Part shown: positions 29,645 to 38,047 of the stretch, in pieces
Numbering within the stretch: position 1 is the first letter of the stretch
Layout of the letters: each line of letters starts with the position of its first letter
DNA from: Aureococcus anophagefferens
Taxonomy: Eukaryota; Sar; Pelagophyceae; Pelagomonadales; Pelagomonadaceae
NCBI RefSeq assembly: GCF_000186865.1
Contig: NW_008705586.1
Location: forward strand, 216,802 to 280,801
Length of the DNA stretch: 64,000 nt
Direction: 5' to 3'
Program-made: the position numbers and the translations under genes
The notes under the pieces: model-generated
Seen by the model: only the letters and a program-made list of their open reading frames with translations
Databases searched by the model: none
Told to the model about the DNA's origin: nothing

Positions 29645-29669
29645 AACCACCTAAGACCAACGTTACGAC

Positions 29670-31163
29670 TCAGGACGCGCGCGGCGGGCCGAGGCGGCAC
29701 GCGGCGGCGACGGCGTCCCGCGCGGGTCCGCTCGCGTCGGCCGCCGCGGCGACGACGTCCGCGCGCGTCAGCGCCCAGGGCTCGACGCGGGACCGGGCCC
29801 CGCCGGCGTAGACGAAGTCGAGGAGCGCGTGGGCGTCGCACGGCTCCTCGAGGCCGCGGCGGAAGTAGGCCCGCGCGCACCGCACGGAGCCGACGACCGG
29901 CTCGCGCACGGGCACCTTCGCCGCGGCGCAGTAGGCCTCGACCTTCGCGTGGCAGGCCGTCGCGTTCGCCCGCGCGGCCCCGCGGAGCAGCGCGTCGAAG
30001 CGGCCCGCGCGCTCGACGTCGACGAGGAAGTCGCGGAAGCGGCGGAGCTTGTGCTCCGGCGGCAGCGTCCACTGGTTCGTGGCCCTTGAGCCGGCCTGGT
30101 CGGCGTTCGTGTGCCAGTCGTAGCAGTTTCGGCGCACGAAGCCGAACTCGGAGAGCTCCGCGTCGCGCCAGCCGAGCAGCCACTCGGATTCGACGTAGCG
30201 GTAGGCTTCGAGGTAGGCGTCGAGGCTCGCGTCGTCGCGGCAGGTCGTCGGGGAGGCGTCTGTTGGTGCGATGGCTTCGTCTGTTGGTGCGATGGCTTCG
30301 TCCGTCGCCGCCGCCGTCCCCGCCGCCGCCGCGCAGACGTCGTCGTCGCCGCCGCCGAAGGCCGGGAAGCAGTCGAGGTCGACGCGGACGAGGTCGCAGA
30401 TGCGCGCGAGGAGGCTCCGCGCGAGCGCGCGGTGCGGCGAGCGCGCGTCGGCGGCGTCGGCGGCCATGCGCTTCGCCCAGCGCGAGCCGCCCGTCCGCAT
30501 GGCGACGCCGGCGGCGCCGGCGCCGGGCAGCGCGGCCGCGAGGTCCGCGGCGAGGTCGTCCGTGCGCAGGAAGTCGTAGTCGCGCATGTCGAGGCCCTGG
30601 TTGAAGCTCAGCGCCATGGGCATGATGTGCTTGTTGAAGAAGCCGCAGCGCTCGACGTCGGCGACGAAGCGCTCGAGGCGCCGGTACTGCGTCGCGACGT
30701 CTGAGGCGAGCCCGGGCCGCTCCGCGCCGGCGCGCAGCGCGTAGCTGGGCTCGCACCAGTCCTCGGGCCAGGTCAGGCGGCACGCGCCTGTGAACCAGGA
30801 CTTTTGGATCCAGCCCATCTTGTAGAAAACGTCCAGCTGCCGGTACCCGCTCACGAAGCGCTCGACGGGGTGCCGCGCGGACGAGTAGAGCGCCGCGCCG
30901 CGCGCCGCGGCCGCGCGGAACGCGTCGAGGCCCTTGATCTCGACGCCGCCGCGCCGGTCGATCACGAAGTCGCGCAGCGTCGTGCTGCCCGTCTTGCAGG
31001 GCAGCGGGCCGACGACGACATCGCTGTCGGGGACGGCCCAGCCCTGCAGCGGCTGCGGTGCGACCCTTTTGAACCGCGCGTCCGTCACGTTCGTCACGTC
31101 GCAGCGCGCGCGCAGGAACGAGGCCGCGCGTGAGAGGCAGAGCGGCAGCAGCAGCCTTCTCAT
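29670..31163 (-). CDS. Golgi carbohydrate sulfotransferase-like protein
   Basis: 497 residues from the ATG at 31163. A longer frame reaches 31367 but would overlap the divergent kelch gene, and the 31163 start gives a good signal anchor (LLLPLCLSRAASFL). The PAPS-binding 5'-PSB loop is PLPCKTGSTTLRDFVIDR and the 3'-PB region is YSSARHPVERFVSGYRQ. Both are typical of 2-O-/3-O-type carbohydrate sulfotransferases, and several Cys suit a lumenal enzyme. A TDEAIAP repeat sits in a disordered segment. It would sulfate cell-surface or secreted polysaccharide. The stop lies 25 bp from the convergent IQ/WW gene. Confidence 0.75.
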   Translation of the reverse strand: MRRLLLPLCLSRAASFLRARCDVTNVTDARFKRVAPQPLQGWAVPDSDVVVGPLPCKTGSTTLRDFVIDRRGGVEIKGLDAFRAAAARGAALYSSARHPVERFVSGYRQLDVFYKMGWIQKSWFTGACRLTWPEDWCEPSYALRAGAERPGLASDVATQYRRLERFVADVERCGFFNKHIMPMALSFNQGLDMRDYDFLRTDDLAADLAAALPGAGAAGVAMRTGGSRWAKRMAADAADARSPHRALARSLLARICDLVRVDLDCFPAFGGGDDDVCAAAAGTAAATDEAIAPTDEAIAPTDASPTTCRDDASLDAYLEAYRYVESEWLLGWRDAELSEFGFVRRNCYDWHTNADQAGSRATNQWTLPPEHKLRRFRDFLVDVERAGRFDALLRGAARANATACHAKVEAYCAAAKVPVREPVVGSVRCARAYFRRGLEEPCDAHALLDFVYAGGARSRVEPWALTRADVVAAAADASGPARDAVAAACRLGPPRAS

Positions 31164-31302
31164 GAGCAATCCATCGTCCCCGTAGTACTCGTGGCGTATG
31201 AGTTGAAGTTCAATCAACTCGGGCTTTGTGAAGCGCCTCGGCGCAATGGTGTCTCCATAAATTGGGACGCGAAGCGCGACCCAGTCGCGTCTGCTGCGAA
31301 GC

Positions 31303-32331
31303 ATGGACGACCCGGCGACCGTCGCGCTGGTGCTGTCCTGGCTTCCGCGCAAACAGCTGATCATCATGTCGACGGTGGGGCGCGCCTACCGACGCGCCGT
31401 CTACGACTGCTCGGAGATGCTCGTCGTCTGCGGCGGGCGCGGCTCGCACGGCCACGTGAGCGACTGCTTCGGCCTCGTCGACGGCGTGCGATGGGTGCGC
31501 TTGGCCTCCATGCCCGAGCCCCGCGCGCACGCCGCCGCGGGCGCGCTCGCGGACAACAAGCTCCTCGTCCACGGCGGCGAGCTTCAAAACGGCCAGCGCG
31601 TCGGTTCCACGCTCTATTACGACGCAATCGTCGACGCATGGACGCGCCTAGACTATGGGCGGTGTGAGGAACCACCATCATCAGCAAGGTCGATTAAAAG
31701 CGACGCTGGTTCCGTGACAATCCATAAATCTGGCGGAGCTACTTTATACATCGCTGGCGGGCTCGGAACTACGGAACCGCAACGTACCATCTGCTGCTTT
31801 ACCATTTCATCAGAAGATTATCACCCTATGAAATACTGGAGCTATCTGCCGTCGGCACGTTTCTCTTCCGCATGCGCTCAACTCGGCCCCTTTGCATGCG
31901 TTATCGGTGGCTACATTGCGGGGCGGGCGTCGGACGAATTTGTTCGCACGTTGTTCGAGGCAGGACCAATACCCACGAACGGCCCACCGCTGCCCGCGCC
32001 GCGCTTCGACGGCGCCGCGGCGACGCTCGGCGGGAAAATATACTACGTCGGCGGCCGCGACGACAATTTCCGCCCGCGCGCCGAGGTCTACGTCTACGAC
32101 CCCGACATCGAGCAGTGGACTTCGGGCCCGCCGCTGCCCGAGCCGCGGGGCTCCTGCCGCGCCGTCGTGCACCGCGGCGAGCTCGTCGTCGTCGGCGGCA
32201 CGGTCACCGCGCCGCCGCGGAGGGCGCCGATGGAGCTCCGCGGCGGCGCGTGGACGCCGCTCCCGCCGCTGCCGAGGGACGGGGAGTCGCTCCTCCTCCC
32301 CCCGTCGCGACCATGCGCGGTGCTGAGGTAA
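31303..32331 (+). CDS. kelch-repeat protein
   Basis: 342 residues. The N-terminal 40 residues (ATVALVLSWLPRKQLIIMST) could be a short F-box-like helix. Kelch blades follow, with their GG and W/Y spacing: LVVCGGRG, LLVHGGEL, LYIAGGLG, ACVIGGYI, IYYVGGRD and LVVVGGTV. Six blades would close one propeller, usually a protein-interaction platform and often a ubiquitin-ligase adaptor. Bases about 31,630-31,970 have strikingly lower GC and different codon choice than the rest of the gene, although the frame stays open and kelch-like. Confidence 0.75.
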   Translation: MDDPATVALVLSWLPRKQLIIMSTVGRAYRRAVYDCSEMLVVCGGRGSHGHVSDCFGLVDGVRWVRLASMPEPRAHAAAGALADNKLLVHGGELQNGQRVGSTLYYDAIVDAWTRLDYGRCEEPPSSARSIKSDAGSVTIHKSGGATLYIAGGLGTTEPQRTICCFTISSEDYHPMKYWSYLPSARFSSACAQLGPFACVIGGYIAGRASDEFVRTLFEAGPIPTNGPPLPAPRFDGAAATLGGKIYYVGGRDDNFRPRAEVYVYDPDIEQWTSGPPLPEPRGSCRAVVHRGELVVVGGTVTAPPRRAPMELRGGAWTPLPPLPRDGESLLLPPSRPCAVLR

Positions 32332-32449
32332 GAAACTCAGGACCTTAGGGACTCGAGGAACGGGGAGTCGCTCCTCCTCCCCGCCGTCGCGACCATGCGC
32401 GTGCTGAGGTAAAGAAACTCAGGACTCGGACCTTAGGGACTCGAGGAGC
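32281..32449. repeat. imperfect ~81-bp tandem duplication at a convergent junction
   Basis: Copy 1 at 32281-32361 and copy 2 at 32362-32449 share nearly all bases with small indels. The unit contains the end of the kelch gene with its TGAGGTAA segment and the last codons and stop of the opposite NUB1-like gene (ACCTTAGGGACTCGAGGA). The spacer between the two genes is essentially this duplication. Confidence 0.85.
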
Positions 32450-34137
32450 GCGGTCTCGTAGGCGAGGTCCGCGCCGTCGATCGCGTCGGCGTCCTCGTCC
32501 TCCAGCGCGCCGCCGAGCTCGGCCTCGACGAGCCGATGCGCGGCCTCCAACTCCGCGTCCATCGGCGCCGGCGGGCCACGCGGCGGCGGCAAGGACGGCG
32601 CGGGAACCGGCGCCGGCGCCGGCGCCGGCGTCGCGGCCGGCGCCGGCGTCGCGGCCGGCGGCGGCCTCCAGCCCGACGCGAGGCGGATGGCCGCGTGGTC
32701 GACGTCGCCGTCGCAGGCGCGGAGCGCGGCCTCGGCGACGGCGCGGTCCGCGCCGAGCTCGAGCAGCGCCGCGAGCTTCGCCGCGTCGACGGGCGCCGCG
32801 GCCCGCCGCAGGTCCGCCGCCGCGGCGCTCCAGTTGTTGTCGCACCGCTTGAGCGCCGCGAGCCGCTCTTCGAACGCGACGCCGGGGCACTCGCGGCCGA
32901 GCCGGTCCAGGGCGCGCGCGTCCACGAAGGACCCGTCGCTCGTCGCGCCGCCGCCGGCGACGATGGGCGCCTCCTTGCGCTTCGCGCCGCGGCGGTCCGC
33001 GGCGTCGAGGATCGCCGCGGCGGCCTTGGCCGCGTCGCCCTCGGCGCGCCGCAGCGCCGCGAGCGCCGCGGCGCGCGACGCGCCCAGCGCCTCCAGCGGC
33101 GCGAGGGCCGCGGCGTCGTGGCGGAGCGCCGCCAGCAGGCACGCGCCGTCCGCGGCGAGCGCCGACGCGTCCGCGCCGCGGCACGCCGCCGCGAGCGCGC
33201 GGAGCACCTTGCAGCGCGCGAGGGGCACGAACGCCGCGGGGATCTTGCGGCCCGCGCGCGCCGCGGCGACGCCGCGGCCCTCGTAGCGGTCGTCGAAGCG
33301 CCTGGCCAACGACCGCTCCGCGGCGGCGAGGCGCCGCTCCGCGTCGTCGAGGCACGCGCCGTCGCCCAAGAGCGCGTAGGCGCGGCACAAATCGAGCTGC
33401 AAGAACCCGAAATTGTCGACCTCGTCCACGAGCGCCGGCGCCGCCGCGCGGACGCGGTCGAAGGCCTCGTCCGCGGCGAGAAAAAAGTCGATGGCCGCGG
33501 CCGCGTCGCCGCACCGCTTGCCGCGCGCGTGGAGCGCGACGGCCTGGACGAGCGCGGGCCGCGCGGCGGGCGGCACCCGCACGCGCCGGCCGCTCCGCCC
33601 GTCGGAGATGTCGAACGCGCGGTCGCGCGCGAGCCGGTCGCAGGCGTCCAGGAGCCGGTCGACCTCCGACGGCTCGTCGACCGCGGGCGCCGCCGGCTCC
33701 GCGATCAGGATCGCGCGCAGCGGCCGGCCCGCCCGCTCGGCGTCCGACGGCCAGCCCTGCGCCGCGAGCGTCGCGCCGTCGACGAGCGCGCGGCCGCCGG
33801 CGATGACGCGGACGCGGCCGTCGTAGCCGCCGGCCGCCGCGAGCACGGCGCGCGCGTCGGCGCCGGCCGTGCCGCCGTCGAGCGCGACCTCGAACGGCTC
33901 GCCCGCCGCGCCGGCGCCGCGCACGGTGCGCCGCCGCTTCGCCGCGAGCTTCTCGACGGCGCGCCGCCGCAGGTCGCGCAGCGTCGCGGCGACGGCCGCG
34001 ACGTCTGCTTCGTCGAGCGCGGCTGCGTAGGTGCTCGCTGTGGCGGTGAGGGCGCCGTCGTCGTCGTAGGGCGCGAGCCAGAGCTTGACCTTCTCCTCGC
34101 GCAGCCGCGCGACGACGCGCTCCTCGAGGGATGCCAT
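32419..34137 (-). CDS. NUB1 (NEDD8 ultimate buster)-like protein
   Basis: 572 residues. A ubiquitin-like domain lies at about 75-150 (GYDGRVRVIAGGRALVDGAT). The TPR-like NUB1 core is recognisable by IDFFLAADEAFDRV, VDNFGFLQLDLCRAYALLGD and CLDDAERRLAAAERSLARRF. Two or three UBA-like domains follow (LEALGASRAAALAALRRAEG, LLELGADRAVAEAALRACDG), and then a Pro/Ala-rich tail with APAATPAPAP repeats. NUB1 recruits NEDD8 or FAT10 conjugates to the proteasome. The order UBL - helical core - UBAs matches the family, so this is a confident orthology-level call. Confidence 0.8.
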   Translation of the reverse strand: MASLEERVVARLREEKVKLWLAPYDDDGALTATASTYAAALDEADVAAVAATLRDLRRRAVEKLAAKRRRTVRGAGAAGEPFEVALDGGTAGADARAVLAAAGGYDGRVRVIAGGRALVDGATLAAQGWPSDAERAGRPLRAILIAEPAAPAVDEPSEVDRLLDACDRLARDRAFDISDGRSGRRVRVPPAARPALVQAVALHARGKRCGDAAAAIDFFLAADEAFDRVRAAAPALVDEVDNFGFLQLDLCRAYALLGDGACLDDAERRLAAAERSLARRFDDRYEGRGVAAARAGRKIPAAFVPLARCKVLRALAAACRGADASALAADGACLLAALRHDAAALAPLEALGASRAAALAALRRAEGDAAKAAAAILDAADRRGAKRKEAPIVAGGGATSDGSFVDARALDRLGRECPGVAFEERLAALKRCDNNWSAAAADLRRAAAPVDAAKLAALLELGADRAVAEAALRACDGDVDHAAIRLASGWRPPPAATPAPAATPAPAPAPVPAPSLPPPRGPPAPMDAELEAAHRLVEAELGGALEDEDADAIDGADLAYETALLESLRSES

Positions 34138-34272
34138 GTTCTTTTGTCGATGGTCGTGGGCTTGCTCGCAGCGCGCGTTGCTTAGAGGGTCACGAGGGCC
34201 ACCATCTCTTTGCCACTCGAGCTAAAGTTGCATCGGATGCGCACATCAACATTGCCATGCGGGCCGCAATTC

Positions 34273-34330
34273 TTGGGCAGCATGGGCAGTATTGGGCAGC
34301 ATGGGCAGCATGGGCAGCATGGGCAGCCAT
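34273..34330. repeat. GGGCAGCAT minisatellite
   Basis: Five to six 9-10 bp units of TGGGCAGCAT, one variant being TGGGCAGTAT, lie just upstream of the ATG at 34345, within the probable 5' leader or promoter of the next gene. Confidence 0.85.
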
Positions 34331-34344
34331 AGCGCTTACTGCCC

Positions 34345-34893
34345 TTGAAAATGATAGAGCTCGACGTCACCGACTGGCTAGTCACCTGCGATCCGCGCCA
34401 CCTCACGCTCTGCGCCGCCGCCGCGCTCACCGAGCGCCAGCGCCACGCCGCCAGCCAGCTCAAGGAGGCCTGCTGCGCCGCCGGGGCCTGCTGCGTGCTC
34501 GCGGGCATCCCCGCCGCGACGCTCGACGTCTTTGAGCGCGCGGCGACGGCGGCACAAACGAACGGGAGCCTCGACGAGGACGCCGACGAGCGCGTCGCCG
34601 CCGCGCGCGACGCGTTCCGCGCGCTCGCGACGGCCGCTCTGAAGCTCTGCGCCGCCGCGTTCGGCCTCCACGAGAGCCAGCTCGCCGTCGGCGCCCGCGC
34701 GGACCGCTTCGTCGCCGGCGCCGGCGCTGTGCCGGAGCACGCGCTCGCGCTCCGCTACGCGGACGGGGCCGTGCGCCTGTCCGTCGGCCGGCCGCGGACC
34801 GCGGCGGGCGTCGTCGCCGGCGTCGCGCCCGTCGCCGGCGCGGACCTCGGCCCCGCGGCCCTCTCCTACTTCGCCGCCTTCGCTATCTCCTAA
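34345..34893 (+). CDS. short protein resembling a 2OG-dioxygenase N-terminal (DIOX_N) region
   Basis: 182 residues. The segment QLKEACCAAGACCVLAGIPA, followed by a helix with DVFERAATAA, recalls the DIOX_N start of isopenicillin-N-synthase-like dioxygenases. The catalytic HxD...H core is absent and the frame ends at TAA immediately before the next gene's stop. It may be a degenerate or truncated relative or an unrelated protein. ATGs at 34345 and 34351 are both possible. Confidence 0.5.
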   Translation: MKMIELDVTDWLVTCDPRHLTLCAAAALTERQRHAASQLKEACCAAGACCVLAGIPAATLDVFERAATAAQTNGSLDEDADERVAAARDAFRALATAALKLCAAAFGLHESQLAVGARADRFVAGAGAVPEHALALRYADGAVRLSVGRPRTAAGVVAGVAPVAGADLGPAALSYFAAFAIS

Positions 34894-35898
34894 TTACCGC
34901 GGCCGAAAGCGGAACGTCTCGCCGCCGGGCTCGCGGCCGCGGTCCGCGGCGCAGTGCCGGGCGTGGAGCGCGGCGTCCGCGGCGTAGAGCGCCTCGACGC
35001 GCGCCGCGTTGCGGTCGCTGATGAAGCTCCTCCGCGTCGTCGGCGCGTCCGACGCGTTCTGGGACTGGTGCTTCGTCGCGTTCTTGAGCCCCTTGGCGTT
35101 CGGCGCGCGCCCCCAGGCGCCGAGGATCGCGGCCACGTCGTCGTCGAGCGACTCGATGCAGGCGTAGCGCACGTCGACGGCGACCTCGCGCTCGTCGCGC
35201 GGCGCGCCGCGGTCGAGCGACGCGAGGTAGAACTCCTCGACGGGCACGAGGAAGTTCTGGAAGTTGTCCGGGTACGTGACTTCGAGCGCGAGCGCGTGCC
35301 GCGGGTCCGCCGGCGCGAAGAGCGCGTCGACGTAGGCGTCGAGCCGCGGGAACTCGCGCTCGAAGACGCGGTTCGCGGCCGCGTGCGCGCCTCCCTGGAC
35401 GTGGTTCCCCTCCATGCGCCGCTGGAAGCCGCTGACGAGCCGCGACACGGGGTCGCGGAGCGACACGACGACGCGCCGCGCGCCCGCCGCCGCCCAGTCC
35501 GCGAGCGTACACTCGTGCATGTGGAGCTTCGCGGTGCCCGTCGTCGCCTTGACGACGGCGTCCGACGCCGCGCGCGCGATCGCGAGGCCGACGACGTCCG
35601 CCGGCGCGAACGCGCGGCGCCGCGTGGTGAACAGGCGGCAGGGCTGGCGGTGCGCGACCTCGTCGGCGAGGTTGAACGCGCGCGCCAGCGTCTCGTTGTC
35701 GAGCTTGACGTGCGCCGTGTGTGGGTTGCGGGAGAACCCCAATACGGCGCGTCGCGGCGGCTCGACACGCCGCGACGCGCCGCCGCGCCGCACGCGATGC
35801 CACAAGCTGCTCGGCCGTCGCGGATGCGTCGTGCGCAAAATGACGCAGAGCAAGAGGACCGCTGCGGCCGCGCCCAGCGCGTGGGCGCGGGCAGCCAT
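34894..35898 (-). CDS. sulfotransferase-like type-II membrane protein
   Basis: 334 residues. An N-terminal anchor (LGAAAAVLLLCVILRT) is followed by a lumenal domain with GTAKLHMHECTLADW and VVVSLRDPVSRLVSGFQRR, a good match to the 3'-phosphate-binding region of membrane sulfotransferases. The canonical 5'-PSB (KxGST) is not obvious, so activity is uncertain. Its stop codon directly abuts the stop of the opposite gene (TAA|TTA, zero spacer). Confidence 0.65.
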   Translation of the reverse strand: MAARAHALGAAAAVLLLCVILRTTHPRRPSSLWHRVRRGGASRRVEPPRRAVLGFSRNPHTAHVKLDNETLARAFNLADEVAHRQPCRLFTTRRRAFAPADVVGLAIARAASDAVVKATTGTAKLHMHECTLADWAAAGARRVVVSLRDPVSRLVSGFQRRMEGNHVQGGAHAAANRVFEREFPRLDAYVDALFAPADPRHALALEVTYPDNFQNFLVPVEEFYLASLDRGAPRDEREVAVDVRYACIESLDDDVAAILGAWGRAPNAKGLKNATKHQSQNASDAPTTRRSFISDRNAARVEALYAADAALHARHCAADRGREPGGETFRFRPR

Positions 35899-35927
35899 CG
35901 AGGCCCGGCGCGCCTAGGTTGAGAGGG

Positions 35928-35962
35928 GCGAGAGTAAACATGTTGTTTTTGAACATTCAACA
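35928..35962 (+). promoter_or_regulatory. 35-bp block shared upstream of both TPR copies
   Basis: Identical to the inverse complement of 3556-3590. It lies between the ATG of the sulfotransferase-like gene (35898, opposite strand) and the TPR copy 2 start (36024), so it may belong to a bidirectional promoter or to the 5' UTR carried along with the duplication. Confidence 0.5.
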
Positions 35963-36023
35963 TCGTGGACAGCATCCGGGAAGCATGGGCCAGCAGCGTT
36001 GAGCACCCCCCCAACAGCCACAT

Positions 36024-37744
36024 GGGCGCCGCCGCCACGACGGCGAAGCAGCCCCTGGCGGAGGTGGACATCAAGAACGAGATCGGCGTGCTCTACGGCG
36101 AAGAGGCGCAGCAGGCCTTCGCCGCGGCCAAGAAGGGCGACGTCGTCGCGTGGCCAAAGGCCCAGGCCTACGCCGAGGCGCACGGCCTGCTCGATCCCAA
36201 GGCCGTGCTGTTCAAGAACCTGAGGCAGTTCAAGATCGCCCGCGAGCAGATCGAGGCCATCTACGACGAGCACTTCTCGGGCGCGGTGCGCGACATCCCG
36301 TGGCGCGGCGAGGACCTCGGCGACGACTGGCGCCAGTGCGCGCTGCACGGCGCGCCCGCGGAGACGCTCGACGAGCTATACGCGGTCGCGGAGAAGGCGT
36401 TGCTCAAGTACGGCGAGGTCATGACCGCCGCGTGCCCGAGCGGCGCGGTTCTGAAGCTCGCGCCGCTCAAGGGGCTCGCGCGCGCCGCGGCCAAGGCGCG
36501 GAACGAGTACGCGAAGAACACGGCGCCGGCGACGTCGTGGCTTTTCGACGTCGTGCGCGGCTCGGTCATGTGCGCGACCGAGGACGAGATCGTGCGGTTG
36601 TACGCGGCGCTCGACGAGGACCCGCGCGTCGACGTCGTGCGGACCAAGAACCGGTTCAACCCGCCGTGCTTCAACGGCTATCGCGACATTCTGATGAACG
36701 TGGCGGTGCGCGTCGAAGGCGACGCGGGCGAGGTCTTCGCACCTCTGCGAACTCCAGATCCACCACGCGCCGATCAAGGAGTCGGAGCCCATGCACAAGA
36801 GCCACGTGACCTACGAGTTCTTCCGCGAATTCTTCCTCGGCAACGCGGACGCCGTCGAGCAGCGCCTGAAGATGCTCTGCGCGCTGCCCGTCGACGATGC
36901 GGAGAACGTCGACGACCTCGTGGATCGGGTGCTCGGGTCCGACCGCGCGTCGGACAAGACGCTGCTCTTGGAGCTGGTGAAGCTGCTCGAGTCGATCGCG
37001 GAGCACGCGAGCGCGGTGCGCGTCCAGGAGAAGGTTCTGGAGATCAAGGAGCGCGAGTTCGGGCGCGACCACGTGCAGGTGGTCGTCACGCTGGAGTGCC
37101 TCGGGTGCGCGCACGGCCGCCTCGGCGACAACGCCAAGAAGCGCGAGCTCCTCGAGCGCGCGCTCGCGATCAACGAGCGCGAGTTCGGCCGCGACCACGT
37201 GGAGGTGGCCATCACGCTGGGGAACCTCGGGAACGCGTACAGCGACCTCGGCAACGCGGCGAAGTCGCGCGAGCTCTACGAGCGCGCGCTCGCGATCAAG
37301 GAGCGCGAGTACGGCCGCGACCACGTGGAGGTGGCCAAGACGCTGAACAACCTCGGGAACGCGCACGGCGACCTCGGCAACAACGCGAAGAAGTGCGACT
37401 TCCTCGAGCGCGCGCTCGCGATCAAGGAGCGCGAGTACGGCCGCGACCACGTGCAGGTGGCCAGCACGCTGGTGAACCTCGGGGTCGCGTACGGCCGCCT
37501 CGGCAACAAAGCCAAGAAGCGCGAGCTCCTCCTCGAGCGCGCGCTCGCGATTTTCGAGCGCGAGTACGGCCGCGACCACGTCCAGGTGGCCAGCACGCTG
37601 GTGAACCTCGGGAACGCGTACGGCGACCTCGGCGACGACGCCAAGAAGCGCGACCTCCTCGAGCGCGCGCTCGCGATATTCGAGCGCGAGTTCGGCCGCG
37701 ACCATCCGCACGCCGCGCTTTGCCGAAGGTTGCTCGGGGGTTGA
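36024..37744 (+). pseudogene. TPR repeat protein, copy 2 (frameshifted, intronless)
   Basis: The ATG at 36024 begins the same N-terminal sequence as copy 1 (MGAAATTAKQPLAEVDIKNE), here with GAG where copy 1 has TAG. Similarity continues through DIPWRGEDLGDDWRQCALHG and FNGYRDILMNV without the 45-nt intron of copy 1. One extra base near 36735-36740 (GTCTTCG) throws the frame. The correct continuation (HLCELQ-like, then MHKSHVTYEFFREFFLG and about seven 42-residue TPRs) is open in the next frame to 37744. It is either a pseudogene or a sequencing error. The absence of the intron together with the retained upstream block fits a retroposed copy, or intron gain in copy 1. Confidence 0.7.
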
Positions 37745-38047
37745 GGGGGGCAGCAAGTGCATTCGTAAGGCCGTCTGGCTTTGCGAAGATCAGCCGCTAG
37801 ACCGCCGGACCTCGACGGCGAACTGCGACGAGCAGCTGCGCCGTCCACGACCTCGACGTCCGGGACTTGCGGCCCGTACTGCAGGTCTAAACCAGCCACA
37901 TGAGCCAAAAAAGACCGGCCACGCTTCGTCAGATGGATGCGCTGCGCGGCCGCCGCCCTTGTCACCTGCGTCTCGGAAAGCGAGATGACTGTGGGGCGCA
38001 CCGCGGGACGCGCGACCACCGGAACGCAGCGTAAGCAAAAGGAAGGG
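37745..38047. other. 303-bp intergenic stretch without a confident gene
   Basis: This lies between the TPR copy 2 stop and the EB1 stop (convergent). A minus-strand frame from about 38019 (RGRSFLAHVAGLDLQYGPQV) looks mildly protein-like, but it runs into antisense TPR sequence and has no recognisable family, so it is not called. Confidence 0.4.

Noticed and set aside
24161..29650. Minus-strand open frame of about 1,800 codons opposite the IQ/WW gene
   Set aside because: Composition is Arg/Leu/Gly low complexity with no domain; the plus strand has IQ and WW domains. Long antisense frames are expected at this GC content.
8836..34137. Recent bacterial transfer of the fusion, MFS or NUB1 genes
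   Set aside because: Base composition and codon use match the surrounding genes and NUB1 is eukaryotic; nothing in the sequence supports a recent transfer.
37276..38019. Minus-strand frame over the TPR copy 2 tail and the spacer
   Set aside because: The first 90 codons look mildly protein-like, but most of the frame is antisense TPR and no homologue is recognised.
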